This document shows positions 47,630 through 56,530 of a stretch of 64,000 bases of DNA, piece by piece. The translations under genes and the position numbers were made by a program. The stretch covers positions 124,001 to 188,000 of the forward strand of contig NZ_JAJFAW010000008.1 in NCBI RefSeq assembly GCF_020711255.1. Reading direction: 5' to 3'. The notes under the pieces are model-generated. The model did no database searches. It was given only the letters and a program-made list of their open reading frames with translations, and was not told the origin of the DNA. The DNA comes from Hymenobacter plasmatis (lineage in GTDB: Bacteria; Bacteroidota; Bacteroidia; Cytophagales; Hymenobacteraceae). The stretch's first letter is position 1, and each line of letters begins with the position of its first letter.

Positions 47630-47637
47630 CAAAGGTA
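47630..47637 (-). promoter_or_regulatory. -7 element TACCTTTG of ispG
   Basis: A full match to TAnnTTTG, 43 bases before the ATG at 47586. It lies downstream of the longer in-frame start at 47682 and so rules that start out. Confidence 0.7.
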
Positions 47638-47870
47638 AAGCCGTCCGGCGCGGGCGCTACGCCTTCCGGGCCGCAACTTCACGTCATTGTTGGCTGTCTG
47701 TATTTGAGGATAGGCATCTTGTACAATTTTCTCAACTTCAGCTCAACGAAGCAGCTTGTCAGGTTCGCACGGGTCGTTGCAAAGCAGCAGCCTTACCTAG
47801 CAAGGGTAAAAACATACGTATTGCTGACTGATTAAATTCTCCTAACTAGTTATTCTTAATATTGATAAAT

Positions 47871-48356
47871 ATGGGCCCCACGAAAGTCATTCTACTAGGT
47901 CTCAGCCTGCTGTTAGCGGCGCCGAGCTTTGCCCAGCAGGTAGCCGTTATCAAGTTTCCTGAGCTGCAAAAGCGGCTCACGCGGCCCACCGATACCACCT
48001 ACGTCATCAACTTCTGGGCTACGTGGTGCGCCCCGTGCGTGAAGGAACTGCCCAACTTTGAGCAACTCCGAACCACTTACGCAAACAAAAAGTTAAAAGT
48101 GCTGCTCGTGAGCCTGGACTACGCCTCGCAGCTGGATAAAAAAATCAAGCCTTTCGTTAAGCAGCGCAGCTTGAAATCAGAAGTGGTGATTCTCAACGAA
48201 CCCGACCCTAATTCCTGGCTCGACAAAGTTGACCCCAAATGGTCAGGCGCCCTGCCATTCACGCTGATTGTCAACAACAAGACCAAAAAACGAGTTACAT
48301 TCGAGAAAGAGCTTTCGGCCGTTGAGCTGAAGGCGGCCCTGCAGCCATTTTTGTAG
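47871..48356 (+). CDS. Secreted TlpA/ResA-type thioredoxin-like protein
   Basis: A 161-residue protein with a signal peptide (about 1-20) and a thioredoxin fold. The active site is CAPC in FWATWCAPCVKELPNF, and the cis-Pro loop is SGALPFTLIV. It is a periplasmic disulfide reductant or oxidoreductase. The ATG at 47871 is chosen over a TTG at 47862. The second thioredoxin-like gene follows after 37 bases, so they probably share a transcript. Confidence 0.88.
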   Translation: MGPTKVILLGLSLLLAAPSFAQQVAVIKFPELQKRLTRPTDTTYVINFWATWCAPCVKELPNFEQLRTTYANKKLKVLLVSLDYASQLDKKIKPFVKQRSLKSEVVILNEPDPNSWLDKVDPKWSGALPFTLIVNNKTKKRVTFEKELSAVELKAALQPFL

Positions 48357-48393
48357 CAGATTTCATTTTGTCACCCTTTATTTCATCCGCACC

Positions 48394-49002
48394 ATGAAAA
48401 AAGCCATTCCTTTCCTCACCCTTTGCTTCGCCTTGCTGCTGAGCAGCTTCGTTTTTCGGCCTGTTTCCGAGGGGTACAAAGTGGGCGATAAAGCCGCTGA
48501 TTTCAAACTAAAAAATGTAGACGGCAAAATGGTGTCATTAGCTGATAACAAGACCGCCAAAGGCTACATCGTGGTGTTCACGTGCAATACCTGCCCATTT
48601 GCGCAGGCCTACGAAAGCCGCATCGTCTCGCTGAACGAGAGATACGCGCCTCAAGGGTACCCCGTGGTGGCAATCAACCCGAATGACCCCGCCGTGGCGC
48701 CCGGTGACTCCTACGCCGCCATGCAAGCCAAGAAGTATTCCTTTCCCTACCTGCAGGACGAATCGCAGCAGGTAGCCAAGCTCTACGGGGCCACGCGCAC
48801 CCCACACCTCTTCGTGCTCACGCGCAAAGGCGCCGACTTCGTCGTATCCTACATCGGGGCCATCGATGATAATTCCGAGGACCCGAAGCAGGTGAAAACC
48901 AAATATGTGGAGAATGCCATGGCCGATATTATGGCCGGCAAGCCTGCTTCTCCCAGCTCAACCAAAGCCGTTGGGTGCACTATAAAATGGAAACGGGCTT
49001 AG
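48394..49002 (+). CDS. Secreted thioredoxin-fold (AhpC/TSA-like) protein with CNTCP motif
   Basis: A 202-residue protein with a signal peptide (MKKAIPFLTLCFALLLSSF). KVGDKAADFKLKNVDGK is the peroxiredoxin-like N-terminus, CNTCPFAQAYESR carries the two active Cys, and ATRTPHLFVLTRKG has the cis-Pro. Related proteins are annotated as periplasmic thioredoxin-like or redoxin-domain proteins. Its likely partner is the preceding gene. The exact redox partner is not evident. Confidence 0.88.
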   Translation: MKKAIPFLTLCFALLLSSFVFRPVSEGYKVGDKAADFKLKNVDGKMVSLADNKTAKGYIVVFTCNTCPFAQAYESRIVSLNERYAPQGYPVVAINPNDPAVAPGDSYAAMQAKKYSFPYLQDESQQVAKLYGATRTPHLFVLTRKGADFVVSYIGAIDDNSEDPKQVKTKYVENAMADIMAGKPASPSSTKAVGCTIKWKRA

Positions 49003-49034
49003 TGCGTTCTTGTCGCGCGGAGCTCCACTCCAGA

Positions 49035-49198
49035 GGAACCTCACCCCCGGCCCCTCTCCAAAAGAGAGGGGAGCCACGGCACCAGGGTTAGCTCAATTCC
49101 CAAAAGCAAAAGCCCCAGCTCAATATTGAGCTGGGGTTTTTTTATTAGTTCACGTCAGGCTCCCCTCTCTTTTGGAGAGGGGCCGGGGGTGAGGTTCC
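49035..49198. repeat. Perfect 41-base inverted repeat flanking a terminator
   Basis: The arms at 49035-49075 and 49158-49198 are exact reverse complements of 41 bases. Each arm also folds on itself (CCCCTCTCcaaaaGAGAGGGG). They enclose the terminator at 49108-49143. The word CCTCACCCCCGGCCCCTCTC is, as I recall, a dispersed repeat in many unrelated bacteria. Confidence 0.9.
49108..49143 (+). terminator. Terminator after the thioredoxin-like genes
   Basis: Stem AAAAGCCCCAGCTCAA / TTGAGCTGGGGTTTTTTT, inside the inverted repeat and between convergent genes. Confidence 0.85.
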
Positions 49199-49218
49199 CC
49201 ACACGTGAACACCTATAA

Positions 49219-50205
49219 TTACTTAGTAACGCCAGCTCCCACTTCCAGCACAATTTTGCCAATGTGCGCACTGCTCTCCATCAATTGGTGTGCGGCAGCA
49301 GCCTCGGCTAGCGGGAAGGTTTTATAAATAACCGGCCGAACTTTTCCAGCTACCACCAAGGGCAAGACGTGCTTCTCGACTTCAGCCGCCAGCGCGGCTT
49401 TAAAATCAGCGGAGCGGGGGCGCAATGTGCTGCCGGTGATGTGCAAACGGCGGCGCATCACTTCCAGGGCGTTGAATTCGCCGGTGGCCCCTTTCATGGC
49501 ATTGATGAAAACCAGTCGGCCGTCGTCTTTCAGCAGGCGCAGGTTTTTGGCAATGTAGTCGCCGCCAATCATGTCGAGTACCACGTCGACGCCCTGGGCT
49601 TGCAGCACTTGCTCAAAGTCCTCCGTTTTGTAATTGATAGCCCAATCGGCTCCCAGCTGGCGGCAGGCTTCGCACTTGGCTTCGTCGCCGGCCGTAATGG
49701 CCACCCGGCTGCCCATAGCTTTCGCTAATTGGATGGCAATGGTGCCAATACCACTGCTGCCGCCGTGCGCCAGCAGCGTTTCGTTGGGCTGGAGCTCGCC
49801 CCGCTGAAACACGTTGTGCCATACCGTGAACACGGTTTCGGGCAGCGCAGCGGCTTCAACCATGCTCAATCCGGTTGGCACGGGCAGGCAATGGCGGGCA
49901 TCCACTACCGCGTATTCGGCGTAGCCTCCTGCCGGCAGCAGCGCGCACACGGCGTCGCCGGGCTGCCACCGCGCGGCACTTGCCCCGCATTGCTCCACGA
50001 TGCCCGCTATTTCCAGGCCAGGCACTAGGCCTGTTACATCGCCACTGCCAGCGTATTTCCCTTGGCGCATGAGCACATCGGGGCGATTTACCCCAGCTGC
50101 CTGCACCTTGATAAGAACTTCGTGTGCGGCGGGCTGAGGCTTGGGCTGCTGGTGGAGTTGCAAAACCTCGGGGCCGCCGGGCTGCTGAATAATGATGGCA
50201 TTCAT
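49219..50205 (-). CDS. NAD(P)H:quinone oxidoreductase, zeta-crystallin/MDR type
   Basis: A 328-residue cytoplasmic oxidoreductase of the zinc-independent medium-chain dehydrogenase family. GVNRPDVLMRQGKY, PGLEIAGIVEQCG and PETVFTVWHNVFQRG are conserved in quinone oxidoreductases. The NADPH fold is LLAHGGSSGIGTIAIQLAKA. It lacks the zinc ligands of alcohol dehydrogenases. The ATG at 50205 (MNAIIIQQPGGPEVL) is the natural start. It is separated from the PAS gene by a terminator. Confidence 0.92.
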   Translation of the reverse strand: MNAIIIQQPGGPEVLQLHQQPKPQPAAHEVLIKVQAAGVNRPDVLMRQGKYAGSGDVTGLVPGLEIAGIVEQCGASAARWQPGDAVCALLPAGGYAEYAVVDARHCLPVPTGLSMVEAAALPETVFTVWHNVFQRGELQPNETLLAHGGSSGIGTIAIQLAKAMGSRVAITAGDEAKCEACRQLGADWAINYKTEDFEQVLQAQGVDVVLDMIGGDYIAKNLRLLKDDGRLVFINAMKGATGEFNALEVMRRRLHITGSTLRPRSADFKAALAAEVEKHVLPLVVAGKVRPVIYKTFPLAEAAAAHQLMESSAHIGKIVLEVGAGVTK

Positions 50206-50273
50206 GCGAATGAATAAAACAAGTCTGCACCAGCGAATAGCACTAATGCGTGGACTTGAAATAGGTACTAACG

Positions 50274-50298
50274 AAAAACGGCTCCGAAGAGCCGTTTT
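50274..50298 (-). terminator. Terminator of the PAS-domain gene
   Basis: Stem AAAACGGCTC / GAGCCGTTTT with a T run on the minus strand, 29 bases after the PAS gene stop. Confidence 0.8.
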
Positions 50299-50326
50299 AC
50301 TGTAAACCATAAATTGAGCTAACTAT

Positions 50327-50872
50327 TTAGCGCTGGCTAAGCTGCTGCTTTAGGGCCTGCACTTCGCGCTCTAAATCCAGCGTTCGGAACGTAATTTTTG
50401 CTTCTAAATCCGAATACGCGGCTTCCAGCTGTTCGCGCATCTGGCGCTGCTCCTGGATATCGGTGCAGGTGCCAAACCAGGCTATAATCTGCCCATGGGT
50501 ACCGCGCCGGGGCAGGGCCTGGCCGAGAAACCAGCGGTAAGAGCCGTCTTTGGCTTTAAAGCGGTACTCAATGTTGTAATCTTCGCCGGTGGCCAGGGAA
50601 TGGCCCCACACCTGCCGCGCGCGGGCTTGGTCGTCGGGGTGCAGCAGGTTGTTCCACATGTCCGGCCCCACGCTATCGGCCAGGTCATAGCCGGTGAAAT
50701 CAATCCAGCGCTGATTGAAGTAGATGTGGAAGCCGTTTGCATCGGTAATCCAAACCAGCGGCGGAATCACATCGGCCAAAAACGCAAACTGCTCGTGCCC
50801 TACCAAGCCGTTTTCGGCGGCCGCGGAGATTGCCAAAGCGGGCAATGGGTTACTAGAAGAAGAATTACTCAC
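50327..50872 (-). CDS. PAS-domain protein with C-terminal coiled coil and no kinase
   Basis: A 181-residue protein. One PAS/PAC fold (about residues 27-145: IPPLVWITDANGFHIYFNQR, FTGYDLADSVGPDMW, YRFKAKDGSYRWFLGQALPR, GTCTDIQEQRQ) is of the type found in blue-light or redox sensor kinases. It is followed by a coiled coil (REQLEAAYSDLEAKITFRTL) and then stops, with no kinase, cyclase or output domain. The start is GTG. A stand-alone sensor or adaptor that acts through a partner; none is adjacent. FTGY and HPDD are normal for heme- or flavin-free PAS domains, so no cofactor can be inferred. Confidence 0.85.
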   Translation of the reverse strand: MSNSSSSNPLPALAISAAAENGLVGHEQFAFLADVIPPLVWITDANGFHIYFNQRWIDFTGYDLADSVGPDMWNNLLHPDDQARARQVWGHSLATGEDYNIEYRFKAKDGSYRWFLGQALPRRGTHGQIIAWFGTCTDIQEQRQMREQLEAAYSDLEAKITFRTLDLEREVQALKQQLSQR

Positions 50873-50908
50873 GAATGAATGGAGGATAAAAAGTCCAAAA
50901 CAAAAGGG

Positions 50909-51274
50909 TTAGTCGAGGTCGAGCTGCATTTCCATCCCCGAAGCAAAATAGAGGTTGAGCTGGCTGCGCAGGCCATCGGCCGAGCGCCGCAGGCGGGTTA
51001 CCAGCGCGCGAGTGGCCTCATTGGGCAGCTCGAAGCTGAGGTAGGGCCGGTTTAGTATCTCGTCGCGCATCACGGCCCAGTTGCCGGTGTGGCTGGGGCC
51101 GGGAGCCGGCGACTGCGCCTCCAACTGCCCGGGCGTGAGCACCAAGCGGGTGGCTTGCGCCAACGGGCTGCCCGGGTCGTTGCGATTGAGTACACGGTTG
51201 GCTACTTGCCATGCACCACTGAAATAATCGTCGGGCAGCTGTTGTAAATTTATATCAATTAGCAAATCAGACAT
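50909..51274 (-). CDS. Protein of unknown function upstream of the PAS gene
   Basis: A 121-residue soluble protein with no recognised family. MSDLLIDINLQQLPDDYFSG begins it and the middle has TNWAV-like TGNWAVMRDEIL followed by ALVTRLRRSADGLRSQLNLY; it ends in an acidic tail (MEMQLDLD). The start ATG at 51274 is preferred over the longer frame to 51304. The PAS gene begins 36 bases downstream on the same strand, so the pair is probably co-transcribed; this is the only clue to its role. Confidence 0.65.
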   Translation of the reverse strand: MSDLLIDINLQQLPDDYFSGAWQVANRVLNRNDPGSPLAQATRLVLTPGQLEAQSPAPGPSHTGNWAVMRDEILNRPYLSFELPNEATRALVTRLRRSADGLRSQLNLYFASGMEMQLDLD

Positions 51275-51417
51275 ACAAAGGAAAAAGGCAACAGGCCGGC
51301 CCACACCAGCTAAGCGCCAAGTGCAGGCCTTAGGCCAACTGTAGCGCTTAACCCTATTGCCGGCTGGCTCGTTCCTACCCCAACTTAATTATTGAGCAAA
51401 TTGTTGGTCTCCACCGC

Positions 51418-51990
51418 ATGAAAAAAAACCGCTTTTTCCCGGCCCTGATTGGGGCCGCCCGCGTCACCGGCCTGGCTGCCTGGCAAACGGGCCGCGTGTT
51501 CCGGCAGCTTGCCGCCCGCGCCCTAGATAGCGTGCAGGACGTGCTGCGGGCCGAAGTGGAGAAAGGCAACCTCAAGCTGGTGGCCGACTTCTTAGCCGAT
51601 AAAGCGCTGCCCGCCACCCGGGCGCTGCTCGTGGAGCAAATGACGGTTCGCCTGCTCATGCGCCTGGGCCTGCGCGGCGCGCTGGCCTCCAACGTGGTAG
51701 GCTGGGTATTGCCTTTCGTCATCGAACGCTTGATTATCGCGGGCAACAAAAGCGGATTGTTCGACAAGCTCAAAGCCAATGCCACCGTGAGCGAATCGCT
51801 CGCCAAGCTGGACGAGCTGCGCCGGGCCACCTGGAAGATGCTGGTACCCGACCCCGGCACCAGCGCCGAAGTAGTGGATGAGAACGAAGACCTCCTCACG
51901 CCGCGACTGCCCCTGCTGCTGGCAGCGCCCGCAGCCAAGCCTAAATACCCAAAGGCCCCAGTTGCCCCAAAAACGGCCAAAAGCAAGTGA
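51418..51990 (+). CDS. Protein of unknown function with basic N-terminus and Pro/Ala/Lys tail
   Basis: A 190-residue protein with no recognised family. It starts MKKNRFFPALIGAARVTGLA, which is not a convincing signal peptide, has helical amphipathic stretches (LDSVQDVLRAEVEKGNLKL, VTVRLLMRLG-like RLLMRLGLRGALASN), one hydrophobic segment around VVGWVLPFVIERLIIAG, and a low-complexity tail (AAPAAKPKYPKAPVAPKTAK). It may be membrane-associated. It is divergent from the unknown gene to its left and followed by the glnA terminator. Confidence 0.6.
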   Translation: MKKNRFFPALIGAARVTGLAAWQTGRVFRQLAARALDSVQDVLRAEVEKGNLKLVADFLADKALPATRALLVEQMTVRLLMRLGLRGALASNVVGWVLPFVIERLIIAGNKSGLFDKLKANATVSESLAKLDELRRATWKMLVPDPGTSAEVVDENEDLLTPRLPLLLAAPAAKPKYPKAPVAPKTAKSK

Positions 51991-52026
51991 TTTTGGCAAC
52001 CCCGCAAACGTTTGCAGGCGCTTGCC

Positions 52027-52052
52027 AAAAAAAGGCACCTCACTGAGGTACC
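52027..52052 (-). terminator. Terminator of glnA
   Basis: Stem GGTACCTCAGTGAGGTGCC with a seven-base T run on the minus strand, 64 bases after the glnA stop. Confidence 0.7.
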
Positions 52053-52116
52053 TCTTTCAAAACCGGGGCGCGGCGAGAATTCCCACCCAACACCGGACCC
52101 GATTCCGTCCCCTAGT

Positions 52117-54306
52117 CTACCGGCTGAACAAAAGTTCGCGATACTTCACCAGGGGCCAGTCCTCGTCGGCCACCATCTGCTCCAGTTTGTCAACGGCGCG
52201 GCGGATGGGGTCGAATTTCGGTTTTACATCATCGCAGTAGGCCACGGCCAAAGCCCGAGCATCTCCGATTTTGTTTGCTTGCTTACGTGCCTCCGTCATG
52301 GCGTCGGCATTGGTTTTAATAGTCGTTACGTAGTTGGAAATCGCCCTAATCATTTCCAAAGTTACTTGGCTGTGGGAATCATCAAGGCCAAGGTCGCGCA
52401 GGCCGCACACATTATTCACGAGCTTGGTCTGGTAAGACAGAGCCGTCGGGATTATGTGGTTGATTGCCAGGTCGCCAAGAACACGGCTTTCAATCTGAAT
52501 TTTTTTCTGGTACTCCTCCAGCAAGATTTCGTGGCGGGCGTGCAGCTCAACTTGCGAGAAGATGCCGTGGCGGGCAAAAAGTTCCTCCGCATCCTCGCGC
52601 ACCAGGGCATCAAGAGCCTGGGGCGTGGTGGCAATGTTGTTTAGGCCACGGCGGGCAGCTTCTTCCTTCCACTCGTCGGAGTAGCCGTTGCCCTCAAAAC
52701 GGATGGCCTTGGAGCTGATAACGTACTCACGCAGCACTTCCACAATGGCCACTTCCTTCTTTTTGCCTTGGTCAATCAGCGCGTCTACCGACTGCTTGAA
52801 GTCGATGAGCTGGTCGGCTACGATGGTGTTGAGCACCGTCATGGCCGAAGAGCAGTTGGCCGACGAACCCACGGCGCGCAGCTCAAACTTGTTGCCGGTA
52901 AAGGCAAAAGGCGATGTGCGGTTGCGGTCGGTGTTGTCGAGGAGGATGGCCGGAATCTTGTCGATGCCGAGCTTCAGGTAGATGTTGTCGCCTTTGTCGA
53001 GCGGCAGCTTGGCCGTACGCTCCAACTCGTCGAGCACCGAATCCAGCATTGAGCCCACGAATACCGACACGATAGCCGGCGGGGCCTCGTTGGCCCCTAG
53101 GCGGTGGTCGTTGCTGGCCGAAGCAATGCTGGCGCGCAGCAAGTCGGCGTAGCGGTGCACGGCCTGAATGGTGGTGATGAAGAACGCCAGGAACTGCAGG
53201 TTCTCCTTGGGGCGGCGGCCCGGGGCGAGCAGGTTTACACCGGTGTCGGTGCTCATTGCCCAGTTGTTGTGCTTGCCGCTGCCGTTTACGCCAGCGTAAG
53301 GCTTCTCGTGCAGCAATACTTTGAAGTTGTGGCGCTCGGCCACGCGGTCCATCACGTCCATCAACAGTTGGTTGTGGTCGATGGCCAGGTTGGCATCCTC
53401 AAACGTCGGGGCGCACTCAAACTGGTTGGGGGCAACCTCGTTGTGGCGGGTACGCAGCGGAATGCCGAGCAGGTTAGCCTCTTCCTCGAACTCGAGCATG
53501 AAGCCGTGCACCCGGGCCGGAATCGAGCCAAAATAGTGGTCGTCGAGCTGCTGGCCCTTGGCCGGCGCGTGGCCAAACAAGGTCCGGCCGGTCATCACGA
53601 GGTCGGGGCGGGCGTCGTACAGCGCTTTGTCAACCAGGAAGTACTCCTGCTCGATGCCCAGCGTGGTATTTACGCGGCTCACGTCCTTGTCAAAGTAGTG
53701 GCACACTTCCAAAGCAGCCTTTTCCAGCACGGCCAGCGACTTCAGCAGCGGGGCTTTGTAGTCGAGCGCCTCTCCGGTGTAAGCGACAAAAATCGTGGGG
53801 ATGCAAAGCGTCTTGGCGCCTACGGTTTCGATGATGAAAGCGGGCGAAGTGGGGTCCCAGGCGGTGTAGCCGCGGGCCTCAAACGTGTTGCGGATGCCGC
53901 CGTTGGGGAACGACGAGGCATCGGGCTCCTGCTGCACCAGCGCCGAGCCTTTGAAGTTTTCGATTGGCCGACCGTCGGAGTTGAGGTCGAAGAATGAGTC
54001 GTGCTTTTCGGCGGTTGAGCCGGTCAGCGGCTGAAACCAGTGGGTGTAGTGCGTAGCGCCCTTGGCCATGGCCCAGGTTTTCATGGCCGAAGCCACGGCA
54101 TCGGCCACGTTACGTTCCACGGTAGCGCCTTGCTTGATGGCGCCTTGCAGCTTCTTGAAATAATCGCCGGGCATGGTAGCCCGCATGGCTTCCAGGTTAA
54201 ACACGTTTTGCCCAAAGCTGTCGGAGCGACGCGCTGCGGCCGGAACCACCGTAATGGGACGGCGCTGGTTAACGAGTTCTAAAGCTTTAAAACGTAGGAT
54301 GGCCAT
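52117..54306 (-). CDS. glnA: Glutamine synthetase, type III (GlnN)
   Basis: A 729-residue enzyme that makes glutamine from glutamate, ammonia and ATP. The length and order match the large type III synthetases of Bacteroidota. Seen: TSSFPNGGIRNTFEARGYTA, KTLCIPTIFVAYTGEALDYK, LGIEQEYFLVD (metal-binding Glu), HEKPYAGVNGSGKHNNWAMS and PPAIVSVFVGSMLD. Type III enzymes lack the adenylylation loop of type I. The start ATG at 54306 is preceded at 57 bases by TATCTTTG. Confidence 0.97.
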   Translation of the reverse strand: MAILRFKALELVNQRRPITVVPAAARRSDSFGQNVFNLEAMRATMPGDYFKKLQGAIKQGATVERNVADAVASAMKTWAMAKGATHYTHWFQPLTGSTAEKHDSFFDLNSDGRPIENFKGSALVQQEPDASSFPNGGIRNTFEARGYTAWDPTSPAFIIETVGAKTLCIPTIFVAYTGEALDYKAPLLKSLAVLEKAALEVCHYFDKDVSRVNTTLGIEQEYFLVDKALYDARPDLVMTGRTLFGHAPAKGQQLDDHYFGSIPARVHGFMLEFEEEANLLGIPLRTRHNEVAPNQFECAPTFEDANLAIDHNQLLMDVMDRVAERHNFKVLLHEKPYAGVNGSGKHNNWAMSTDTGVNLLAPGRRPKENLQFLAFFITTIQAVHRYADLLRASIASASNDHRLGANEAPPAIVSVFVGSMLDSVLDELERTAKLPLDKGDNIYLKLGIDKIPAILLDNTDRNRTSPFAFTGNKFELRAVGSSANCSSAMTVLNTIVADQLIDFKQSVDALIDQGKKKEVAIVEVLREYVISSKAIRFEGNGYSDEWKEEAARRGLNNIATTPQALDALVREDAEELFARHGIFSQVELHARHEILLEEYQKKIQIESRVLGDLAINHIIPTALSYQTKLVNNVCGLRDLGLDDSHSQVTLEMIRAISNYVTTIKTNADAMTEARKQANKIGDARALAVAYCDDVKPKFDPIRRAVDKLEQMVADEDWPLVKYRELLFSR

Positions 54307-54362
54307 GTGTAGAAGAATCCGATTTAAACGAAATGTGACCTGTGCACTTGTAGTTATTGAGG

Positions 54363-54370
54363 CAAAGATA
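54363..54370 (-). promoter_or_regulatory. -7 element TATCTTTG of glnA
   Basis: A full match to TAnnTTTG, 56 bases upstream of the ATG at 54306. Confidence 0.7.
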
Positions 54371-54542
54371 AATCATGAATCACTTTATCTCCACCCCTAC
54401 CCAAAAATAATAGGCAATTTCTGAAGAAATCTTTCTTTTCACTGCATACCCCCCTTCAACTCCACCCCAGTTTTAGAATTATCTTCAAAAACAGCATATA
54501 GACGAGTTGGGCCAGCATTTTTCAGCCCACAGGGAAGGCCTG

Positions 54543-54550
54543 TATCTTTA
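54543..54550 (+). promoter_or_regulatory. Possible -7 element TATCTTTA of the LtaS-like gene
   Basis: One mismatch from TAnnTTTG, ending 4 bases before a GTG at 54555. It supports that GTG as the start and a very short leader. Confidence 0.45.
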
Positions 54551-54554
54551 CGGC

Positions 54555-56417
54555 GTGAAAAACCGCTTTGCGTTTCAGCCACGCTACTTTATTTTCTGGC
54601 TGCTGTTTTTTGGCGTGGCCCGGGCCTTTTTTCTGGCCTATCACCATAGCGGCGCCGCAAAACTGCCTTTGAGCACCATATTGGGCACTTTTGGCTACGG
54701 CCTGCGGCTCGATGCCTCGGCGGCGGCGTATGTGTGCCTGCTGCCGTTTTTGCTCTTTGTGGTTAGCAGCTTGCTGCCGCGGCTGCCGTTTCGGGGGCTG
54801 GTAGCGGGGTATTCGGTTGCCATCGGCTCACTGTTGGCAGTTTTAATTACGGCCGACTTAGAACTGTACCGCACCTGGGGCTTCCGGCTCGACGATACCC
54901 CACTGCAGTACCTAAACTCCCCTACCGAAATGGCGGCATCGGCCGGCAGTGCGCCGCTGTTGCTCCTTTTGGGGCTGCTGGCCCTGCTGCTGCTGAGCGG
55001 CTGGGGCCTCTACAAGGTAGTGGTGGGCCGGCCCTCGCCCCTGCCGGCTTGGTTTGGGCGCGGGCGCGCGGCATTGGCCGGGCTGCTATACGCGGCGCTG
55101 CTGGTGGTGCCCCTGCGCGGCGGCACCCAACAGATTCCGGTGAATCAGAGTGACGTTTACTTTTCCCGCATCGCCTTTGCCAACCACGCCGCCATCAATG
55201 CGCCCTGGAATTTGATGAGCGCCCTCATTTTGCGGGCTGAGGAAGACAAGCCCAAAGCATTTATGCCCGACAGCACGGCCCGCCGCCTGGTGGCCGGCCT
55301 TTACCCGCGGGCCGTGGGCGCCCCCGTTTTGCCCGAGGCCACGGCGCCTTACCTCGCCGAGCCGCGCCCAAACGTGCTTTTCATCATCCTGGAGAGCTTT
55401 ACGGCCAAGCTGGTGGGGAGCGTGGGCGGGGAGCGCGGCGTCACGCCGACCTTGGACAGCCTGGCCCGCACGGGCATCGTGTTTACGAATATCTACGCAG
55501 CTGGCGACCGCAGCCAAAAAGGCCTGGTGTCGCTGCTGTCGGGCTACCCGAACCAGCCCACGACGAGCATTATCAAGTTTCCGCGTAAAACCGAGCACCT
55601 GCCGCACCTGGCCCGTTCCCTGGCCCGGGTGGGCTACCACTCGCACTATTACTATGGAGGCGAACTGGCGTTTGCCAACATGAAAAGCTACCTGCAAACG
55701 GCCGGCTACGAGCATCTCACCGAGCGGGGGGACTTCAGCATGGCCGAGCAAAATTCCAAATGGGGCGCCCACGACGGCGTGCTCTTCCAGCGCCTGCTGG
55801 GCGACTTAAAGCAGCAGCCGCAGCCGTTTTTCGTCACGGCGTTCACCCTGAGCAGCCACGAGCCTTTTGAGGTGCCCATCAGCCCAAAGTTCCCCGGCAC
55901 TACCGAAGAAGACCTGTTCCGCAACTCGGTTTATTACACTGACTCCGAGTTGGGCAAATTCCTGAAGGAAGCCCAAAAGCAGCCCTGGTACGCGCACACG
56001 CTGCTCGTCCTGGTAGCTGACCACGGCCACCAGCTCCCCGGCCACTCCGCCAACCAGAGCCCCGAAAAGTTTCACATTCCGCTGGTGCTGGCGGGTGGCG
56101 CGCTGCGGCCCGAAGCCCGCGGAAAAGTGGTTAGCACCATAGGGTCCCAGACCGATGTGGCAGCCACGCTGCTACGGCAGCTCAACCTGCCGGCTACCGC
56201 TTATGTGTGGAGCCGCGACCTGCTGGCGCCCCATCCCATCCCCTTTGCCTACTACTGTTTTAATAATGGGTTTGGCGCCGTGTCGCCGGCCGGGGTCGTC
56301 ACGTTTGATAACGTGAGCCAAAAAGTGTGGGACCGCGACGTGCACGTACCCGAAGCCCAGATTAAGTTGGGCAAGGCCATGCAGCAGGTATCGCTCGAAG
56401 ATTTCGCTCGTAAATAA
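54555..56417 (+). CDS. LtaS-like membrane sulfatase (alkaline-phosphatase superfamily)
   Basis: A 620-residue protein with about five N-terminal membrane helices and an extracytoplasmic phosphatase-like domain. Metal and catalytic segments are FIILESFTAKLVGSVGG, AAGDRSQKGLVSLLSGYP (nucleophile region) and LVLVADHGHQLPGHS. This is the layout of lipoteichoic-acid synthases and of phosphoglycerol or phosphoethanolamine transferases. Gram-negative cells lack LTA, so transfer of a head group to a membrane glycan is more likely. The start is taken as GTG at 54555 (VKNRFAFQPRYFIF), supported by TATCTTTA 4 bases upstream; a TTG at 54507 also exists. Confidence 0.85.
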   Translation: MKNRFAFQPRYFIFWLLFFGVARAFFLAYHHSGAAKLPLSTILGTFGYGLRLDASAAAYVCLLPFLLFVVSSLLPRLPFRGLVAGYSVAIGSLLAVLITADLELYRTWGFRLDDTPLQYLNSPTEMAASAGSAPLLLLLGLLALLLLSGWGLYKVVVGRPSPLPAWFGRGRAALAGLLYAALLVVPLRGGTQQIPVNQSDVYFSRIAFANHAAINAPWNLMSALILRAEEDKPKAFMPDSTARRLVAGLYPRAVGAPVLPEATAPYLAEPRPNVLFIILESFTAKLVGSVGGERGVTPTLDSLARTGIVFTNIYAAGDRSQKGLVSLLSGYPNQPTTSIIKFPRKTEHLPHLARSLARVGYHSHYYYGGELAFANMKSYLQTAGYEHLTERGDFSMAEQNSKWGAHDGVLFQRLLGDLKQQPQPFFVTAFTLSSHEPFEVPISPKFPGTTEEDLFRNSVYYTDSELGKFLKEAQKQPWYAHTLLVLVADHGHQLPGHSANQSPEKFHIPLVLAGGALRPEARGKVVSTIGSQTDVAATLLRQLNLPATAYVWSRDLLAPHPIPFAYYCFNNGFGAVSPAGVVTFDNVSQKVWDRDVHVPEAQIKLGKAMQQVSLEDFARK

Positions 56418-56515
56418 TTGGGCTACCGAGACTGTTTCTGTCGGAGCTGGACGCAGGCTTTTGGTAGCCCAACGGGCAATAGCAGCCGGGGCTGGCAGGT
56501 TGCTAGGCCCGGCCG

Positions 56516-56523
56516 TACCTTTG
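56516..56523 (+). promoter_or_regulatory. -7 element TACCTTTG of mtaB
   Basis: A full match to TAnnTTTG ending 7 bases before the ATG at 56531; a near-leaderless transcript. Confidence 0.7.
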
Positions 56524-56530
56524 CGGCGCT

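Noticed and set aside
47599..47835. Plus-strand frame of 78 codons in the gap between ispG and the thioredoxin-like genes
   Set aside because: It overlaps the ispG promoter region, has no family pattern and no promoter of its own.
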